From assembly GCF_022398475.1 (NCBI RefSeq), contig NZ_JAKEVM010000007.1, forward strand, positions 1 to 61,960: a DNA stretch of 61,960 bases, in the 5' to 3' direction. Source of the DNA: Pseudoalteromonas shioyasakiensis. GTDB taxonomy: Bacteria; Pseudomonadota; Gammaproteobacteria; Enterobacterales; Alteromonadaceae. Positions 11,571 through 26,081 of the stretch are shown in pieces. The notes under the pieces are model-generated. The model did not search any database and was not told where the DNA came from. It was given only the letters and a program-made list of their open reading frames with translations. Position numbers and translations under genes: made by a program. Every line of letters starts with the position of its first letter. Within the stretch, counting starts at the first letter, position 1.

Positions 11571-12849
11571 TGTAAGAGCACTTGCTGCTGAAACCCTCTA
11601 TAACGTGGTCGATAAAGGTGCATCGCTAAATCAAGAACTACCTTTTGCAAGCCAAGGATTATCGCCGAAAGATAAAGCCCTACTACAACAAATTTGCTAC
11701 GGTGTGCTGCGCTATTTACCTAGCCTAGAAAATTATTGTCAGCAACTTTTAGATCAACCACTAAAAGGTAAGCGCCGTATTTTTCAGTTCTTGTTGTATG
11801 TGGGTATTTACCAACTTCAACACATGCGTGTACCGCCTCATGCAGCAATCAGCGAAACGGTTAATGCGCTTCAGCAAATGCGCGCACTGGGTTTAAAAGG
11901 CCTGATTAACGCTATTTTACGCAGTTTCCAACGTGAACAAGTTGAGCTTGAAGAAAAAGCAAAGCAAATTCCTGTTTGCAAATTTAACCACCCAGGTTGG
12001 TTTATCAAACAAGTTACTGCAGCTTACCCTGATAACTGGCAAGAAATTCTTGAAGCGAATCAGCTACAAGCACCTATGTGGTTACGTGTAAACCAAGCGC
12101 AATACAGCACCCAAGAATACAGCGAAATGCTTAAAGCAAATGATATTGAGCATACCCTTAATGCTGATTTTCCTGATGGTATTAAACTAGCTAAACCATG
12201 TGATGTATACGCATTACCAGAATTTGATACCGGAGCCTGCTCAGTTCAAGATGCAGCGGCACAATTAGCTGCACGCTTTTTAGATCCTCAAAATGATGAT
12301 GTCATTTTAGATGCGTGTGCAGCGCCAGGTGGTAAAACGTGCCATATCCTAGAGCTTGCTGACGCCGACGTATTAGCACTTGATAGCGACAGCGAGCGCC
12401 TAGAACGCGTTAAACAAAACTTAGTGCGTATTGGTTTAGCTGCCGATTTACAATGTGCCGATGCTTCACAACCGCATATCTGGTGGGATGAGCAGCAATT
12501 TGACCGTATTTTGCTTGATGTGCCTTGTTCAGCAACAGGCGTAATCCGCCGTCACCCTGACATTAAATGGTTACGTCGTGCATCTGATATTGAAGATCTG
12601 GCTAATTTACAAGGCGATATCCTAAATAGCATCTGGCCTCTACTTAAGCCTGGTGGTACGTTAGTTTATGCGACCTGCTCTGTATTACCGCAAGAGAACC
12701 AACAACAAGTTGCCAAGTTCCTTGCCAATAATCCAAGTGCTGAACACATACCTTTGCATGAAAACGACACCCCTACTTTACCTGGCCTGCAATTATTGCC
12801 TGGTGAAAGTGACGGTTTCTATTATGCAAAGCTAGTTAAAAAACACTAA
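11563..12849 (+). CDS. rsmB: 16S rRNA (cytosine-967-C5) methyltransferase
   Basis: It methylates C967 of 16S rRNA with SAM. The 428-residue protein has an N-terminal NusB-like RNA-binding domain (about 1-135) and a C-terminal SAM domain with [12 protein letters not shown], the [16 protein letters not shown] motif and [10 protein letters not shown]. The two cysteines in PCS and TCS are those used for catalysis and product release in this family. The start lies within the 3' end of fmt (8-base overlap). It is followed 12 bases later by trkA. Confidence 0.97.
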   Translation: MSNVRALAAETLYNVVDKGASLNQELPFASQGLSPKDKALLQQICYGVLRYLPSLENYCQQLLDQPLKGKRRIFQFLLYVGIYQLQHMRVPPHAAISETVNALQQMRALGLKGLINAILRSFQREQVELEEKAKQIPVCKFNHPGWFIKQVTAAYPDNWQEILEANQLQAPMWLRVNQAQYSTQEYSEMLKANDIEHTLNADFPDGIKLAKPCDVYALPEFDTGACSVQDAAAQLAARFLDPQNDDVILDACAAPGGKTCHILELADADVLALDSDSERLERVKQNLVRIGLAADLQCADASQPHIWWDEQQFDRILLDVPCSATGVIRRHPDIKWLRRASDIEDLANLQGDILNSIWPLLKPGGTLVYATCSVLPQENQQQVAKFLANNPSAEHIPLHENDTPTLPGLQLLPGESDGFYYAKLVKKH

Positions 12850-12861
12850 TAAGAACAAGCT

Positions 12862-14238
12862 ATGAAAATAATCATACTCGGTGCCGGACAAGTTGGTGGC
12901 ACACTGGCAGAAAACCTCGTTGGTGAGCAAAATGAGATCACCGTTGTCGATATCGACGGTAACCGTTTGCGAGAGCTACAAGATAAGTACGACTTACAAG
13001 GTGTTACTGGCCACAGTGCGCATCCCGATGTATTGCGTCGCGCAGGCGCAGAAGACGCCGATATGATTATTGCCGTGACCAGTTCAGATGAAGTGAACAT
13101 GGTTGCTTGCCAAGTTGCTTATAGTATTTTTAACACACCAACCAAAATTGCCCGTATTCGCTCAGAGCAATACTTAAAGTACCGTGAAAAGCTATTTCAT
13201 AACGACGACTTACCTGTTGACCACTACATTGCTCCTGAAGCGCTGGTAACTAAGTATATTCGTCGCTTAATCGACTATCCGGGTGCTTTGCAGGTATTAC
13301 AATTTGCCGATGGCATGTTATCGCTGGTTGCGGTGAAAGCCTATTACGGTGGTTTGCTGGTGGGTTATGCACTTTCAGCCTTGAAAGAGCACATCCCGAA
13401 TGTCGAAACCCGTGTCGCGGCTATTTATCGTCAAGGTAAAGCGATTAAACCGCTTGGCACAACGGTTATCGAAGCGGACGATGAAGTGTTCTTTATCGCT
13501 GCAACAAAGCATATTCGAGCAGTCATGAATGAGCTTCAAAAGCTCGAACGTTCTTACAAAAAGATCATGATTGCTGGTGGTGGTAATATCGGTGCGGGCC
13601 TTGCGCGTTCACTTGAGAAAAACCACAGCGTGAAGCTGCTTGAGCGCAATAAAGAGCGCGCAGCACAGCTCTCAGAAATGCTTGATAACACCGTGGTATT
13701 TTGTGGCGATGCCTCTGATCAAGAGCTGCTATCTGAAGAACATATTGAACAAGTGGATGTATTCATCGCAGTGACTAACGACGATGAAGCAAACATTATG
13801 TCTGCGATGCTGGCAAAGCGTATGGGCGCACAAAAAACCATGGTGCTTATTCAGCGTGGCGCTTATGTTGACCTAGTACAAGGCGGTGAGATTGATATTG
13901 CTATTTCGCCTCAGCAAGCCACTATTTCAGCGCTGTTAACACACGTACGTCGTGGTGACATCGTTAATGTTTATTCGTTACGTAAGGGTGCAGCAGAAGC
14001 CATTGAGGCTGTCGCTCACGGTGATGAGCATACTTCTAAAGTTGTTGGCCGCGCAATTGCTGATATTAAGCTACCAGCAGGAACAACCATTGGTGCAATT
14101 GTGCGTAACGATGATGTATTGATTGCCCATGACGATACAGTTATTCAGTCGGGTGACCATGTAATCATGTTCTTGATTGATAAAAAGCACATTACGGTTG
14201 TTGAAAAGCTGTTCCAAGTAAGCGCTATCTTCTTGTAA
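12862..14238 (+). CDS. trkA: Trk potassium uptake regulatory subunit TrkA
   Basis: This peripheral, nucleotide-binding subunit gates the TrkH/TrkG K+ channel on the cytosolic face of the membrane. The 458 residues match E. coli TrkA exactly in length and contain two repeats, each an RCK-N Rossmann domain plus RCK-C. The nucleotide loops are GAGQVGG (7-13) and GGGNIGAG (about 239-246). It is the last gene of def-fmt-rsmB-trkA. Its channel partner trkH lies at 16634-18085 on the opposite strand, separated by the EF-hand array and a pilZ gene. Confidence 0.97.
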   Translation: MKIIILGAGQVGGTLAENLVGEQNEITVVDIDGNRLRELQDKYDLQGVTGHSAHPDVLRRAGAEDADMIIAVTSSDEVNMVACQVAYSIFNTPTKIARIRSEQYLKYREKLFHNDDLPVDHYIAPEALVTKYIRRLIDYPGALQVLQFADGMLSLVAVKAYYGGLLVGYALSALKEHIPNVETRVAAIYRQGKAIKPLGTTVIEADDEVFFIAATKHIRAVMNELQKLERSYKKIMIAGGGNIGAGLARSLEKNHSVKLLERNKERAAQLSEMLDNTVVFCGDASDQELLSEEHIEQVDVFIAVTNDDEANIMSAMLAKRMGAQKTMVLIQRGAYVDLVQGGEIDIAISPQQATISALLTHVRRGDIVNVYSLRKGAAEAIEAVAHGDEHTSKVVGRAIADIKLPAGTTIGAIVRNDDVLIAHDDTVIQSGDHVIMFLIDKKHITVVEKLFQVSAIFL

Positions 14239-14255
14239 AAAGTTTATAAACGAAA

Positions 14256-14278
14256 AAAGCAGCCATGACAGCTGCTTT
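14256..14278 (-). terminator. Intrinsic terminator for the EF-hand array
   Basis: An 8-bp stem AAAGCAGC/GCTGCTTT with a 7-base loop lies between the convergent trkA and EF-hand genes. On the minus strand it is followed by six T residues, so it best serves the minus-strand EF-hand genes. It could also slow transcription from trkA. Confidence 0.7.
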
Positions 14279-14319
14279 ACGACTCTTGAAGTGAAAGTAC
14301 CTAACTTTTCTAAAAGATT

Positions 14320-14538
14320 CTATTGAATTTGAGCGAACTCTTCTTTTGAAAGTTCGCCATTACCATCGCTATCTAGCTCTGGAAATAGCTTTTCAAGCTG
14401 CATATTTGCAGACGCTTCTTCTTTGCTGATCACACCATCACCGTCGGTATCGAATGTTGAAAAGCTTACGCCTTGTGCAAAGGCTGCTGATGATGTTGCT
14501 AGTGCTAAAATTGCGATTGTTGTGCTTAACTGTTTCAT
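14320..14538 (-). CDS. Small exported EF-hand protein, paralogue 4
   Basis: This 72-residue precursor has a signal peptide (residues 1 to about 21, cleavage after AFA) and then only two EF-hand calcium loops: DTDGDGVISKEE and DSDGNGELSKEE. Both have acidic residues at loop positions 1, 3, 5 and 12, so both should bind Ca2+. The mature protein is about 50 residues. AAGGT precedes the ATG by 9 bases. It is the last and most diverged of four tandem copies. The signal indicates periplasmic or extracellular location. Function is unknown; calcium buffering or wall/matrix binding are possibilities only. Confidence 0.88.
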   Translation of the reverse strand: MKQLSTTIAILALATSSAAFAQGVSFSTFDTDGDGVISKEEASANMQLEKLFPELDSDGNGELSKEEFAQIQ

Positions 14539-14624
14539 AATAACTACCTTGAATTTGAAAAGAGTGAAATCCGTTTCTGAGATCCCTGTTTAGTGGAAAT
14601 TGGTATAACTACGTATTAATTCAG

Positions 14625-14840
14625 TTATTCGGCTTCAGAGAACTCTGCTTCAGTAAGAACGCCGTCGCCATTCACGTCTAATGTTTTAAACTGCGACATA
14701 ATTTTTGCGTCAACGGCTGCTTCACTTTTGCTAACCACGCCGTTACCGTCTACGTCTAGAGTGTCAAAATCAGTTGCTGCAAAAGCTGCTGAAGAAGATG
14801 CAAGTGCGATTAAAGCTAATGTTTTGTTTACTGTTTTCAT
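14625..14840 (-). CDS. Small exported EF-hand protein, paralogue 3
   Basis: This 71-residue precursor closely resembles its neighbours: signal peptide (cleavage probably after SSAAFA), then two canonical 12-residue EF-hand loops, DVDGNGVVSKSE and DVNGDGVLTEAE. I start at 14840 because AAGGA lies 8 bases upstream of that ATG; an ATG two codons earlier is too close to it. The second loop and C-terminus (AEFSEAE) differ from copies 1 and 2 (SKQE), so copies are diverging at the C-terminal loop while the signal peptide stays nearly constant. Confidence 0.88.
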   Translation of the reverse strand: MKTVNKTLALIALASSSAAFAATDFDTLDVDGNGVVSKSEAAVDAKIMSQFKTLDVNGDGVLTEAEFSEAE

Positions 14841-14980
14841 AATCATATTCCTTCAATTTTAAGAGTGTTAGCTGATCACACTTCCAGTGTTGTCCTTTGT
14901 CATGGATTCCCTTATCCATTTAGGCTGTCTTTGGCAGCTCAGAACTAATCAGCTAAATAAACTGGTTTTGCTTAATCACA

Positions 14981-15193
14981 TTAAGCTTTTGAAAATTCTT
15001 GTTTCGATAACTCACCGTTACCGTCAGTGTCTAATTCACTGAATTTGCTCATTAGCTCTGCATCTACCGATGCTTCGCTTTGGCTGATAACACCATTGCC
15101 ATCAACATCTAGAGTATCGAAATCACTCATCGCAAATGCTGCTGATGAAGATACAAGTGCCATAAGTGCTAGTGTTTTATTTACTGTGTTCAT
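14981..15193 (-). CDS. Small exported EF-hand protein, paralogue 2
   Basis: This 70-residue precursor has a signal peptide beginning MNTVNKTLALMALVSSSAAFA and then two EF-hand loops, DVDGNGVISQSE and DTDGNGELSKQE, with the ligand residues intact. AAGGA lies 9 bases before the ATG. It is separated by 67 bases from copy 1 and 140 bases from copy 3, long enough for separate promoters or processing sites, though a single transcript from upstream is equally possible. Confidence 0.88.
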   Translation of the reverse strand: MNTVNKTLALMALVSSSAAFAMSDFDTLDVDGNGVISQSEASVDAELMSKFSELDTDGNGELSKQEFSKA

Positions 15194-15260
15194 AATGTCA
15201 TTCCTTCAAAATGTGTTGTCTTGAGTTAGAAGTCCTTTTCAGTGTGTCCTTACAATGAAA

Positions 15261-15470
15261 TTAAGCTTTTGAGTACTCTTGTTTAGACAGCTCACCGTTG
15301 CCGTCTGTATCAAGCTCTTTAAATTGGCTCATTAACGTTTCGCTTACTGATGCTTCGCTTTTGCTGATAGCGCCATCGCCATTAACATCCAGTGTGTCAA
15401 AGTCAGCGGCAAACGCTGCTGATGAAGTTGCAAGAGCTACAAGTGCTAAAGTTTTGTGTAACGTTTTCAT
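15261..15470 (-). CDS. Small exported EF-hand protein, paralogue 1
   Basis: This is the first gene of the four-copy array, with a 69-residue precursor. The signal peptide (MKTLHKTLALVALATSSAAFA) is followed by DVNGDGAISKSE and DTDGNGELSKQE EF-hand loops joined by a short helix linker, the minimal paired EF-hand. The start is taken at 15470 because AAGGA is 9 bases upstream. Upstream lies a 468-base AT-rich gap that presumably holds the promoter for the array. I recognise the domain but not a named family. Confidence 0.88.
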   Translation of the reverse strand: MKTLHKTLALVALATSSAAFAADFDTLDVNGDGAISKSEASVSETLMSQFKELDTDGNGELSKQEYSKA

Positions 15471-15476
15471 AATCAC

Positions 15477-15938
15477 TATTCCTTCAATGTTGTCTCAACT
15501 GTGATAAAGGATATGTTCCTGAATCAGTTTTTCTCTGTGTTCGCTAAGACTATTTCAACTTCGATGCCAAAGTTAAAAAGAACAATAAAATCAATGCATT
15601 AAACTATAACATCGATAATTAGGGGGAAATAACGCTATTTGTTTGTTGCTGTTTTGCAACAAGCTCGGTGGTTGGTTTTTTGTCACCTTTAAAATCAATA
15701 AGTTACAAAGATTAAAATGGAGACAATAGCGATTAACTCGGATTAGAAAACAGAAAAATTAGAAATTTGAAAATAAACTCTATCTGAACAACAAAACTTG
15801 AAGAAAAAAATCGAAATTAATTTAATTGATAACATATTGATTTAATTGGTTATTTAAATTTATTTATAAATTAATTTTAATATTTATAGGGCTAAATCGG
15901 TGAAAATAGCCATTTTGTTGCAAAATGGCGAATTGGTA
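15477..15938. other. AT-rich intergenic region upstream of the EF-hand array
   Basis: About 460 bases without a credible gene. The part at 15770-15890 is extremely AT-rich (runs of A/T such as ATTTAAATTTATTTATAAAT). Two perfect stem-loops are visible: TTGTTGC/GCAACAA at 15643-15662, upstream of the array, and GCCATTTTG/CAAAATGGC at 15909-15929, just after the pilZ gene. I could not place a convincing -10/-35 pair for the array. Confidence 0.6.
15909..15929 (-). terminator. Probable terminator of the pilZ gene
   Basis: A perfect 9-bp stem GCCATTTTG/CAAAATGGC with a 3-base loop begins 9 bases after the pilZ stop on the minus strand and is followed there by TATTTTC, a short T-rich run. The stem is only moderately GC-rich, so termination strength is uncertain. 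Confidence 0.5.
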
Positions 15939-16595
15939 TTAGATATCCAACACAGAAAGGTCAATTAAGTGCTCTTTCATAAACGCTTTCATTTCATCTT
16001 CACTCGTATCAAGCTGTACACCGAACATAAAACCGCCTGCTCTTTTGCGCACGCTACATACTGTGCCATTAAACTCACGTTTACTAAGTGTGATTTGGCA
16101 GCTTTGCCCTTTAAAAGCGCTTAAGTCCTCCTTGCTATTAAGATCAAACTGCACGCCTGTGAGTGAAATATCTTTGATAAGCCCTGCCAGTTTTTGCTCT
16201 GCAATGATTAAGTTTGCAGGGAATAACGTAGGTATACGCGCTTCACTACGTAAGCTATAAAGCTGCACTTGCTTAGGAAACTCGAGAAAAATTAAACGGT
16301 GAGGATGCGATGCCAAGGCGCTTATTTGCTGACGAAAAGCAATTACTTGCCCACCACCCGCTTCAAGTACCGCGCGTATAACGACCATCACCCCATCTTT
16401 GATGAAATCACTACCATTTGCTAAACGCTTTGCTGATGGGTAATTGATAATGATGTACTGATCATTCATCAAACCAATAAATTCTGTTTTTACGCGTTTA
16501 CTGTCGGTTGGTGTAGTAATTTCAACATCTACCAAACTACCCGCAGGGATACAGGTTAGCTTTTCAAGATTACGTTGTTTTTGAGTTTTTGGCAC
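15939..16595 (-). CDS. PilZ-domain cyclic-di-GMP-binding protein (YcgR-like)
   Basis: This 218-residue cytosolic protein has an N-terminal beta-rich YcgR-type domain (about 1-108) and a C-terminal PilZ domain. The two c-di-GMP contact motifs are present: RxxxR at 116-120 (LRSEARI) and DxSxxG at 142-147 (DISLTG). YcgR relatives brake flagella or affect surface behaviour at high c-di-GMP; the target here is not known. It lies 38 bases downstream of trkH in the same direction. Confidence 0.9.
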   Translation of the reverse strand: MPKTQKQRNLEKLTCIPAGSLVDVEITTPTDSKRVKTEFIGLMNDQYIIINYPSAKRLANGSDFIKDGVMVVIRAVLEAGGGQVIAFRQQISALASHPHRLIFLEFPKQVQLYSLRSEARIPTLFPANLIIAEQKLAGLIKDISLTGVQFDLNSKEDLSAFKGQSCQITLSKREFNGTVCSVRKRAGGFMFGVQLDTSEDEMKAFMKEHLIDLSVLDI

Positions 16596-16633
16596 AGTAA
16601 TGCCTCCACTTCTAGATAATCACCTTACTTTGA

Positions 16634-18085
16634 TTAGCCTCGCCAGAAGGTTGGCGTAAATAACACTAATAGGGTGAATATTTCTAAACGACCAAATACC
16701 ATTGCAATAGTAAGTAGCCATTTTGCCGTATCAGAAATCGCTCCGTAATGAGCAGCGACTTCACCTAAACCTGGGCCTAAGTTATTTAAGCAAGCAGCTG
16801 TTGCTGAGAATGCACTGATGTTATCCATGCCGGTGCCCATCAGCGCCAACATAATAATGACAAACACCAAAGCATACGCAGAGAAAAAGCCCCAAACAGC
16901 TTCTACAACTTTATCTGGGAGTGCTTTTCGGCCTAATTTAATTGAATAAATAGCCCTTGGATGCACAAGACGATTGAGCTCACGAATACCTTGTAAATAA
17001 AGTAAGAACACCCGCACGACCTTCATACCACCACCGGTAGAGCCGGCACAGCCGCCAATAAAACTTGAGAAAATAAGTAAAATAGGTAAGAACAGCGGCC
17101 ATGCTGAGAAGTTGTCTGTCGCAAAGCCCGCGGTAGTACTCATTGATACCGCTTGGAACATAGCTTGATCGAGAGTCTCATCACCATCAGCATAAATATT
17201 ATTTGAAGACAGTACAGTAAAACAGACAATGACCAATGCTAATTGAATCAATAAGAACACTTTAAATTCAGGGTCGCGTAAATAAACACGAATATTGCGT
17301 GAAGCTACCGCCGCATAATGCAGCGAGAAGTTAATGGCTGCGATCAGCAAAAACACTACGCAAATAAAGTTAATTAATGGGCTATCAAACTGCCCCATTG
17401 ATGCATCGTAGGTAGAGAAGCCGCCTATCGCAATCGTAGAGAACGCATGACAGATTGCATCAAACCAATCCATTCCTGCAGCCCAATAAGCAAGCGTACA
17501 GGCTATCGTCAGCGATACATAGATATACCAAAGATGCTTTGCGGTATCGGCAATACGCGGTGTCATTTTTGAGTCTTTAACCGGACCTGGTGTTTCTGCA
17601 CGGTATAGCTGCATACCACCGACCCCTAGCATAGGCAGTACCGCGACTGCTAGTACGATGATCCCCATACCACCTAGCCATTGCAGTTGCTGGCGATAAA
17701 AGAGGACTGATTTAGGTAGGTATTCTATGCCCGTAAGTACGGTAGCCCCTGTGGTTGTCAGCCCTGAAAAGGCCTCAAATACGGAGTCAGCTAAGGAAAG
17801 ATTAGGCTCTTGTAAGAACACTAAAGGCACCGCAGCGAAGGTACCTAGTACCAACCAGAACAAGACTACAATCAAGAAGCCTTCACGGGCTTTAAGATCA
17901 CCATGCTCATGACGGTTTGGATAATAAGCTGCTAAACCAATAACAACACTAAAAATGAAAGCGAGAACGAATGGCACACCACCACCGTCTTTGTAGATCA
18001 AAGACACCAGTGCCGGTGGCACCATAGTGATACTAAATAACGCCACCAGCTGGCCGAGAATTTTTATTATGGTACGAAATTGCAT
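16634..18085 (-). CDS. trkH: Trk potassium channel subunit TrkH
   Basis: This is the K+-translocating subunit in the inner membrane. The 483 residues match E. coli TrkH. The fourfold M1-P-M2 architecture is visible with four selectivity-filter loops: TTTGATVLTG, TIAIGGFST, STTAGFATD and CLNNLGPGLG. In E. coli trkH is also next to yigZ and pepQ, as here (yigZ is 95 bases upstream). TrkA, encoded at 12862-14238, should be its regulatory partner. Confidence 0.97.
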   Translation of the reverse strand: MQFRTIIKILGQLVALFSITMVPPALVSLIYKDGGGVPFVLAFIFSVVIGLAAYYPNRHEHGDLKAREGFLIVVLFWLVLGTFAAVPLVFLQEPNLSLADSVFEAFSGLTTTGATVLTGIEYLPKSVLFYRQQLQWLGGMGIIVLAVAVLPMLGVGGMQLYRAETPGPVKDSKMTPRIADTAKHLWYIYVSLTIACTLAYWAAGMDWFDAICHAFSTIAIGGFSTYDASMGQFDSPLINFICVVFLLIAAINFSLHYAAVASRNIRVYLRDPEFKVFLLIQLALVIVCFTVLSSNNIYADGDETLDQAMFQAVSMSTTAGFATDNFSAWPLFLPILLIFSSFIGGCAGSTGGGMKVVRVFLLYLQGIRELNRLVHPRAIYSIKLGRKALPDKVVEAVWGFFSAYALVFVIIMLALMGTGMDNISAFSATAACLNNLGPGLGEVAAHYGAISDTAKWLLTIAMVFGRLEIFTLLVLFTPTFWRG

Positions 18086-18180
18086 CTAGGCGTATCGCTT
18101 TCTTATTAAATGTTTAGCTAATACAGTTTATTGTCTTACAGCCTTAATTGTAAGTAAACGGAATGTATTATTTTTACATT

Positions 18181-18804
<624 letters not shown>

Positions 18805-18811
18805 TTATCTA

Positions 18812-18834
18812 AAAAAATGGGGCCTATTGGCCCC
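18812..18834 (-). terminator. Intrinsic terminator of pepQ
   Basis: The GC-rich stem GGGGCC/GGCCCC with a 4-base loop (18819-18834) is followed on the minus strand by a run of seven T residues (18817-18811). It sits in the 57-base gap between pepQ and yigZ, so pepQ is probably transcribed separately from yigZ. Confidence 0.8.
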
Positions 18835-18855
18835 GATATTCACTAACCTTTATCG

Positions 18856-20208
<1,353 letters not shown>

Positions 20209-20271
20209 TTAGCAGTCTATCATAGCCAGCACCATCCCCCAACTGAGGGAGGATAGTGTGACAAATCGAGT

Positions 20272-22158
20272 TTAACCACCCATCGACATATCAAGAATTG
20301 GCGCTAGAACATTGCCATCGCGTCCTAATCGTGTGTGATAAACCTGCCTGTAAGCAAATACATTCTTAACGTAGTTTCGTGTTTCTGTATAAGGAATTAA
20401 CTCAATCCACAGTTCAGCTGGCATAGCTTGCTCTGGGATCCAACGTTTAATACGATGATAACCCGCATTATAAGAAGCCGTTGCAAGGATTTCGTTGCCG
20501 TGGTTTTTCTTTTTCAAATACTGCAAATACTCACTACCAAGGCGAATATTAGTACGAGGCTGGTATAACTGCTTTCGTGATACAGAGCTTTTATTCATAT
20601 ACTTAGCAGTGCTTGGTAACAACTGCATCAAACCATGGGCATTGGCATGAGAACGTGCATCGGGCGCAAAAGAACTTTCACGACGTGAAATTGCAATGCT
20701 CCAAGCAACATCAATATGGCTGCGACTGCTATATGTTGCAAATACATCTTTGAACGCAAATGGGAAACGTAAGTCGACATAGTCCCACTCTTTTAACTGC
20801 GCCAAAGTGTAGATAGTACTGTCGTACCAATCAAGTTCAGCAGCAAGCAAAGACGCGGCGAGCTTTTCTTCTTTGGTTGATGTACCCGTTAAATAATTCC
20901 ACTCACGACGCGCAGATGTAAAGCGCTCAAGCTCATATAAAGCACGAGCTCGCTTAAAGCCTGGAGCATTCGCCACTTCAAGCTTTAGCTTATTACTAAT
21001 ATTTATCTCTTTATTATTTAAGCTAACCGGAATACCTAAGCGTGCAGATGCTAAAAAGCCGTAATAATCACGCTCTTTAGCTACTGTTTGCCAGATTTCA
21101 CGAGCACGCTCGACTTCACCACGTTGGTTTAAGCTATATGCTAACCAATATTGTTGACCTAGGCTCAGGTTTTCTTTGCCTGTAAAAAACGCCACAATGC
21201 CAGACCAATCTTGTCTCTCTAACATATTGCCAAGTTGCCATTGCATTAACTTTCTAGTTTGACGGTCTTTAGGCACTTTATTTAACCAAAAGCGCGCTTG
21301 TTGGTGGCCACTTGAAGCAAGCGACAAGGCAAAGCTGTAGTAAACATCCGCTTTTTGCTCGTCTGTATAATCGAACATGGTTTCGAGCTTTTCCCAGGCA
21401 CGCAGTGCAAGGTCTTTATCTCGCCATACTAGGCGCTTAACTCCATAAATCGCAATCTGCCCTTCTTTAGCTGATTTTTTCTTGTAGCGATAAAGGCCCG
21501 CTGAAGCACTCGGATCTTTGCGTACCTTTAGATATAAATCAGCTAAATATTGGTCAGCACGAGGCAGTAGTGTTTTTAAGTATGGGATTAAACTTGATGA
21601 GCCCCCTTCGGCAGCCAAGCTAATGCGCTGCCAAACCCGCTCTTCGGTCTGGTAACCTTTTTTCTTCCAAAGAGAGAACAACTTATCGCACTCTTTTGGT
21701 TGTGATTTTCCTACCACCCATAAATCAGTAACTTGATTCATGATGGCTTTTTCAGGCGCACCTAAGTCCAATTGAAAACTTAAATAAGGACAGGTCAATT
21801 CGTTATTGCTTGTTTCGCGATAGTTACGAATATAAGCCGCTTTTTTGTTGTACTTTTTTAAGTAATTTAGCCATGCCTTACGTACAGGCCACTCTAGTGG
21901 CGTGTTTTGGTAAACATTGAGGTAGTTTTCGATTTCTGTCTGGTGTTTTAAGCTCGGATTACGTTGCCAATAAGCCTTTTCGACATAAGGCTTCAAAGGG
22001 TGATCAAGCCCACTTGCTGCCTCTTTCATGTCTTGATAATCACCGTAACGCGCCTTTTTTTCTGCTTTTAAAAAAGCGTCATGTTTATCGTTGGCTTCAG
22101 CTGCAAAAAAAGGAAAAAGTAATGCGGCAGCTGTCCAACCAAGGAGTTGTTTTTTCAT
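20272..22158 (-). CDS. slt: Soluble lytic murein transglycosylase
   Basis: This periplasmic enzyme cleaves the MurNAc-GlcNAc bond in peptidoglycan with formation of 1,6-anhydro-MurNAc. It has 628 residues from the ATG at 22158, chosen because MKKQLLGWTAAALLFPFFAAEA is a signal peptide preceded by AAAGG; a TTG five codons upstream is rejected. A long alpha-superhelical U/L domain precedes the C-terminal lysozyme-like domain with catalytic Glu494 in SRRESSFAPDARS, then GLMQLLPSTAKYM and ATASYNAGYHRIKRW. It is divergent from fadB. Confidence 0.95.
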   Translation of the reverse strand: MKKQLLGWTAAALLFPFFAAEANDKHDAFLKAEKKARYGDYQDMKEAASGLDHPLKPYVEKAYWQRNPSLKHQTEIENYLNVYQNTPLEWPVRKAWLNYLKKYNKKAAYIRNYRETSNNELTCPYLSFQLDLGAPEKAIMNQVTDLWVVGKSQPKECDKLFSLWKKKGYQTEERVWQRISLAAEGGSSSLIPYLKTLLPRADQYLADLYLKVRKDPSASAGLYRYKKKSAKEGQIAIYGVKRLVWRDKDLALRAWEKLETMFDYTDEQKADVYYSFALSLASSGHQQARFWLNKVPKDRQTRKLMQWQLGNMLERQDWSGIVAFFTGKENLSLGQQYWLAYSLNQRGEVERAREIWQTVAKERDYYGFLASARLGIPVSLNNKEINISNKLKLEVANAPGFKRARALYELERFTSARREWNYLTGTSTKEEKLAASLLAAELDWYDSTIYTLAQLKEWDYVDLRFPFAFKDVFATYSSRSHIDVAWSIAISRRESSFAPDARSHANAHGLMQLLPSTAKYMNKSSVSRKQLYQPRTNIRLGSEYLQYLKKKNHGNEILATASYNAGYHRIKRWIPEQAMPAELWIELIPYTETRNYVKNVFAYRQVYHTRLGRDGNVLAPILDMSMGG

Positions 22159-22353
22159 GATGACCTTTAACAAAAATTAAAGAATTAATAACAAAAAACT
22201 TCTCCTACACCTTAGCACCAAACCAGCTATATTTTAACCAATCGCGATAAAGCGCAGTAAATTTTTCGTTGCATTTTCATTTTAAAGCAAGCACACTGAT
22301 TGAAATGCAAACTCATCGTACCAGTCTTAGTTAATAAACTAGGGAGAATAATA

Positions 22354-25685
<3,332 letters not shown>

Positions 25686-25712
25686 CGAGCTCACACCAAA
25701 CATCTTGGTGAT

Positions 25713-25748
25713 AAAAAGGCGCACTGACTTGCTCAGTGCGCCTTTTTT
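25713..25748 (+). terminator. Intrinsic terminator of fadBA
   Basis: A long GC-rich stem, GGCGCACTGA/TCAGTGCGCC with a 5-base loop, flanked by A5 upstream and T6 downstream, begins 28 bases after the fadA stop. A smaller CACCAA/TTGGTG stem precedes it (25693-25709). Confidence 0.92.
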
Positions 25749-25838
25749 ATTTGCTTTGCTTTCGGTTATTGAAACTGGCGGCAATAGAAAGTTAAAATAG
25801 CTGCTTATTAATCGTCTCTTTCACCTAAAAGGTCAGCC

Positions 25839-26078
25839 ATGAGTTTTGATAATCCCGATCACCAATTAGATGCACTTGGCCTACGTTGTCCAGAACCTGT
25901 TATGATGGTGCGTGGCGCAGTACGTAAAATGAAAGATGGCGAAACATTACTTATCATCGCCGATGACCCATCAACCACCCGCGATATCCCAAGCTTTTGT
26001 ACTTTTATGGATCACACACTTGTGGCTAAAGATGTAGAACAAGCACCCTATCGATACTTGGTGAAGAAAGGGTTGTAA
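25839..26078 (+). CDS. tusA: Sulfur carrier protein TusA
   Basis: This 79-residue cytosolic protein relays persulfide sulfur from IscS to the TusBCD/E system for 2-thiouridine in tRNA wobble positions and to other users. The signature GLRCPEPVM places the sulfur-carrying cysteine at residue 17 in the CPxP motif. The length matches E. coli TusA (81). It stands alone between the fadBA terminator and a heptamer repeat array that starts 4 bases after its stop codon. Confidence 0.95.
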   Translation: MSFDNPDHQLDALGLRCPEPVMMVRGAVRKMKDGETLLIIADDPSTTRDIPSFCTFMDHTLVAKDVEQAPYRYLVKKGL

Positions 26079-26081
26079 CAA

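Noticed and set aside
14320..15470. One split or frameshifted larger EF-hand gene
   Set aside because: Each copy has its own signal peptide, ribosome site and stop, so they are separate full-length genes.
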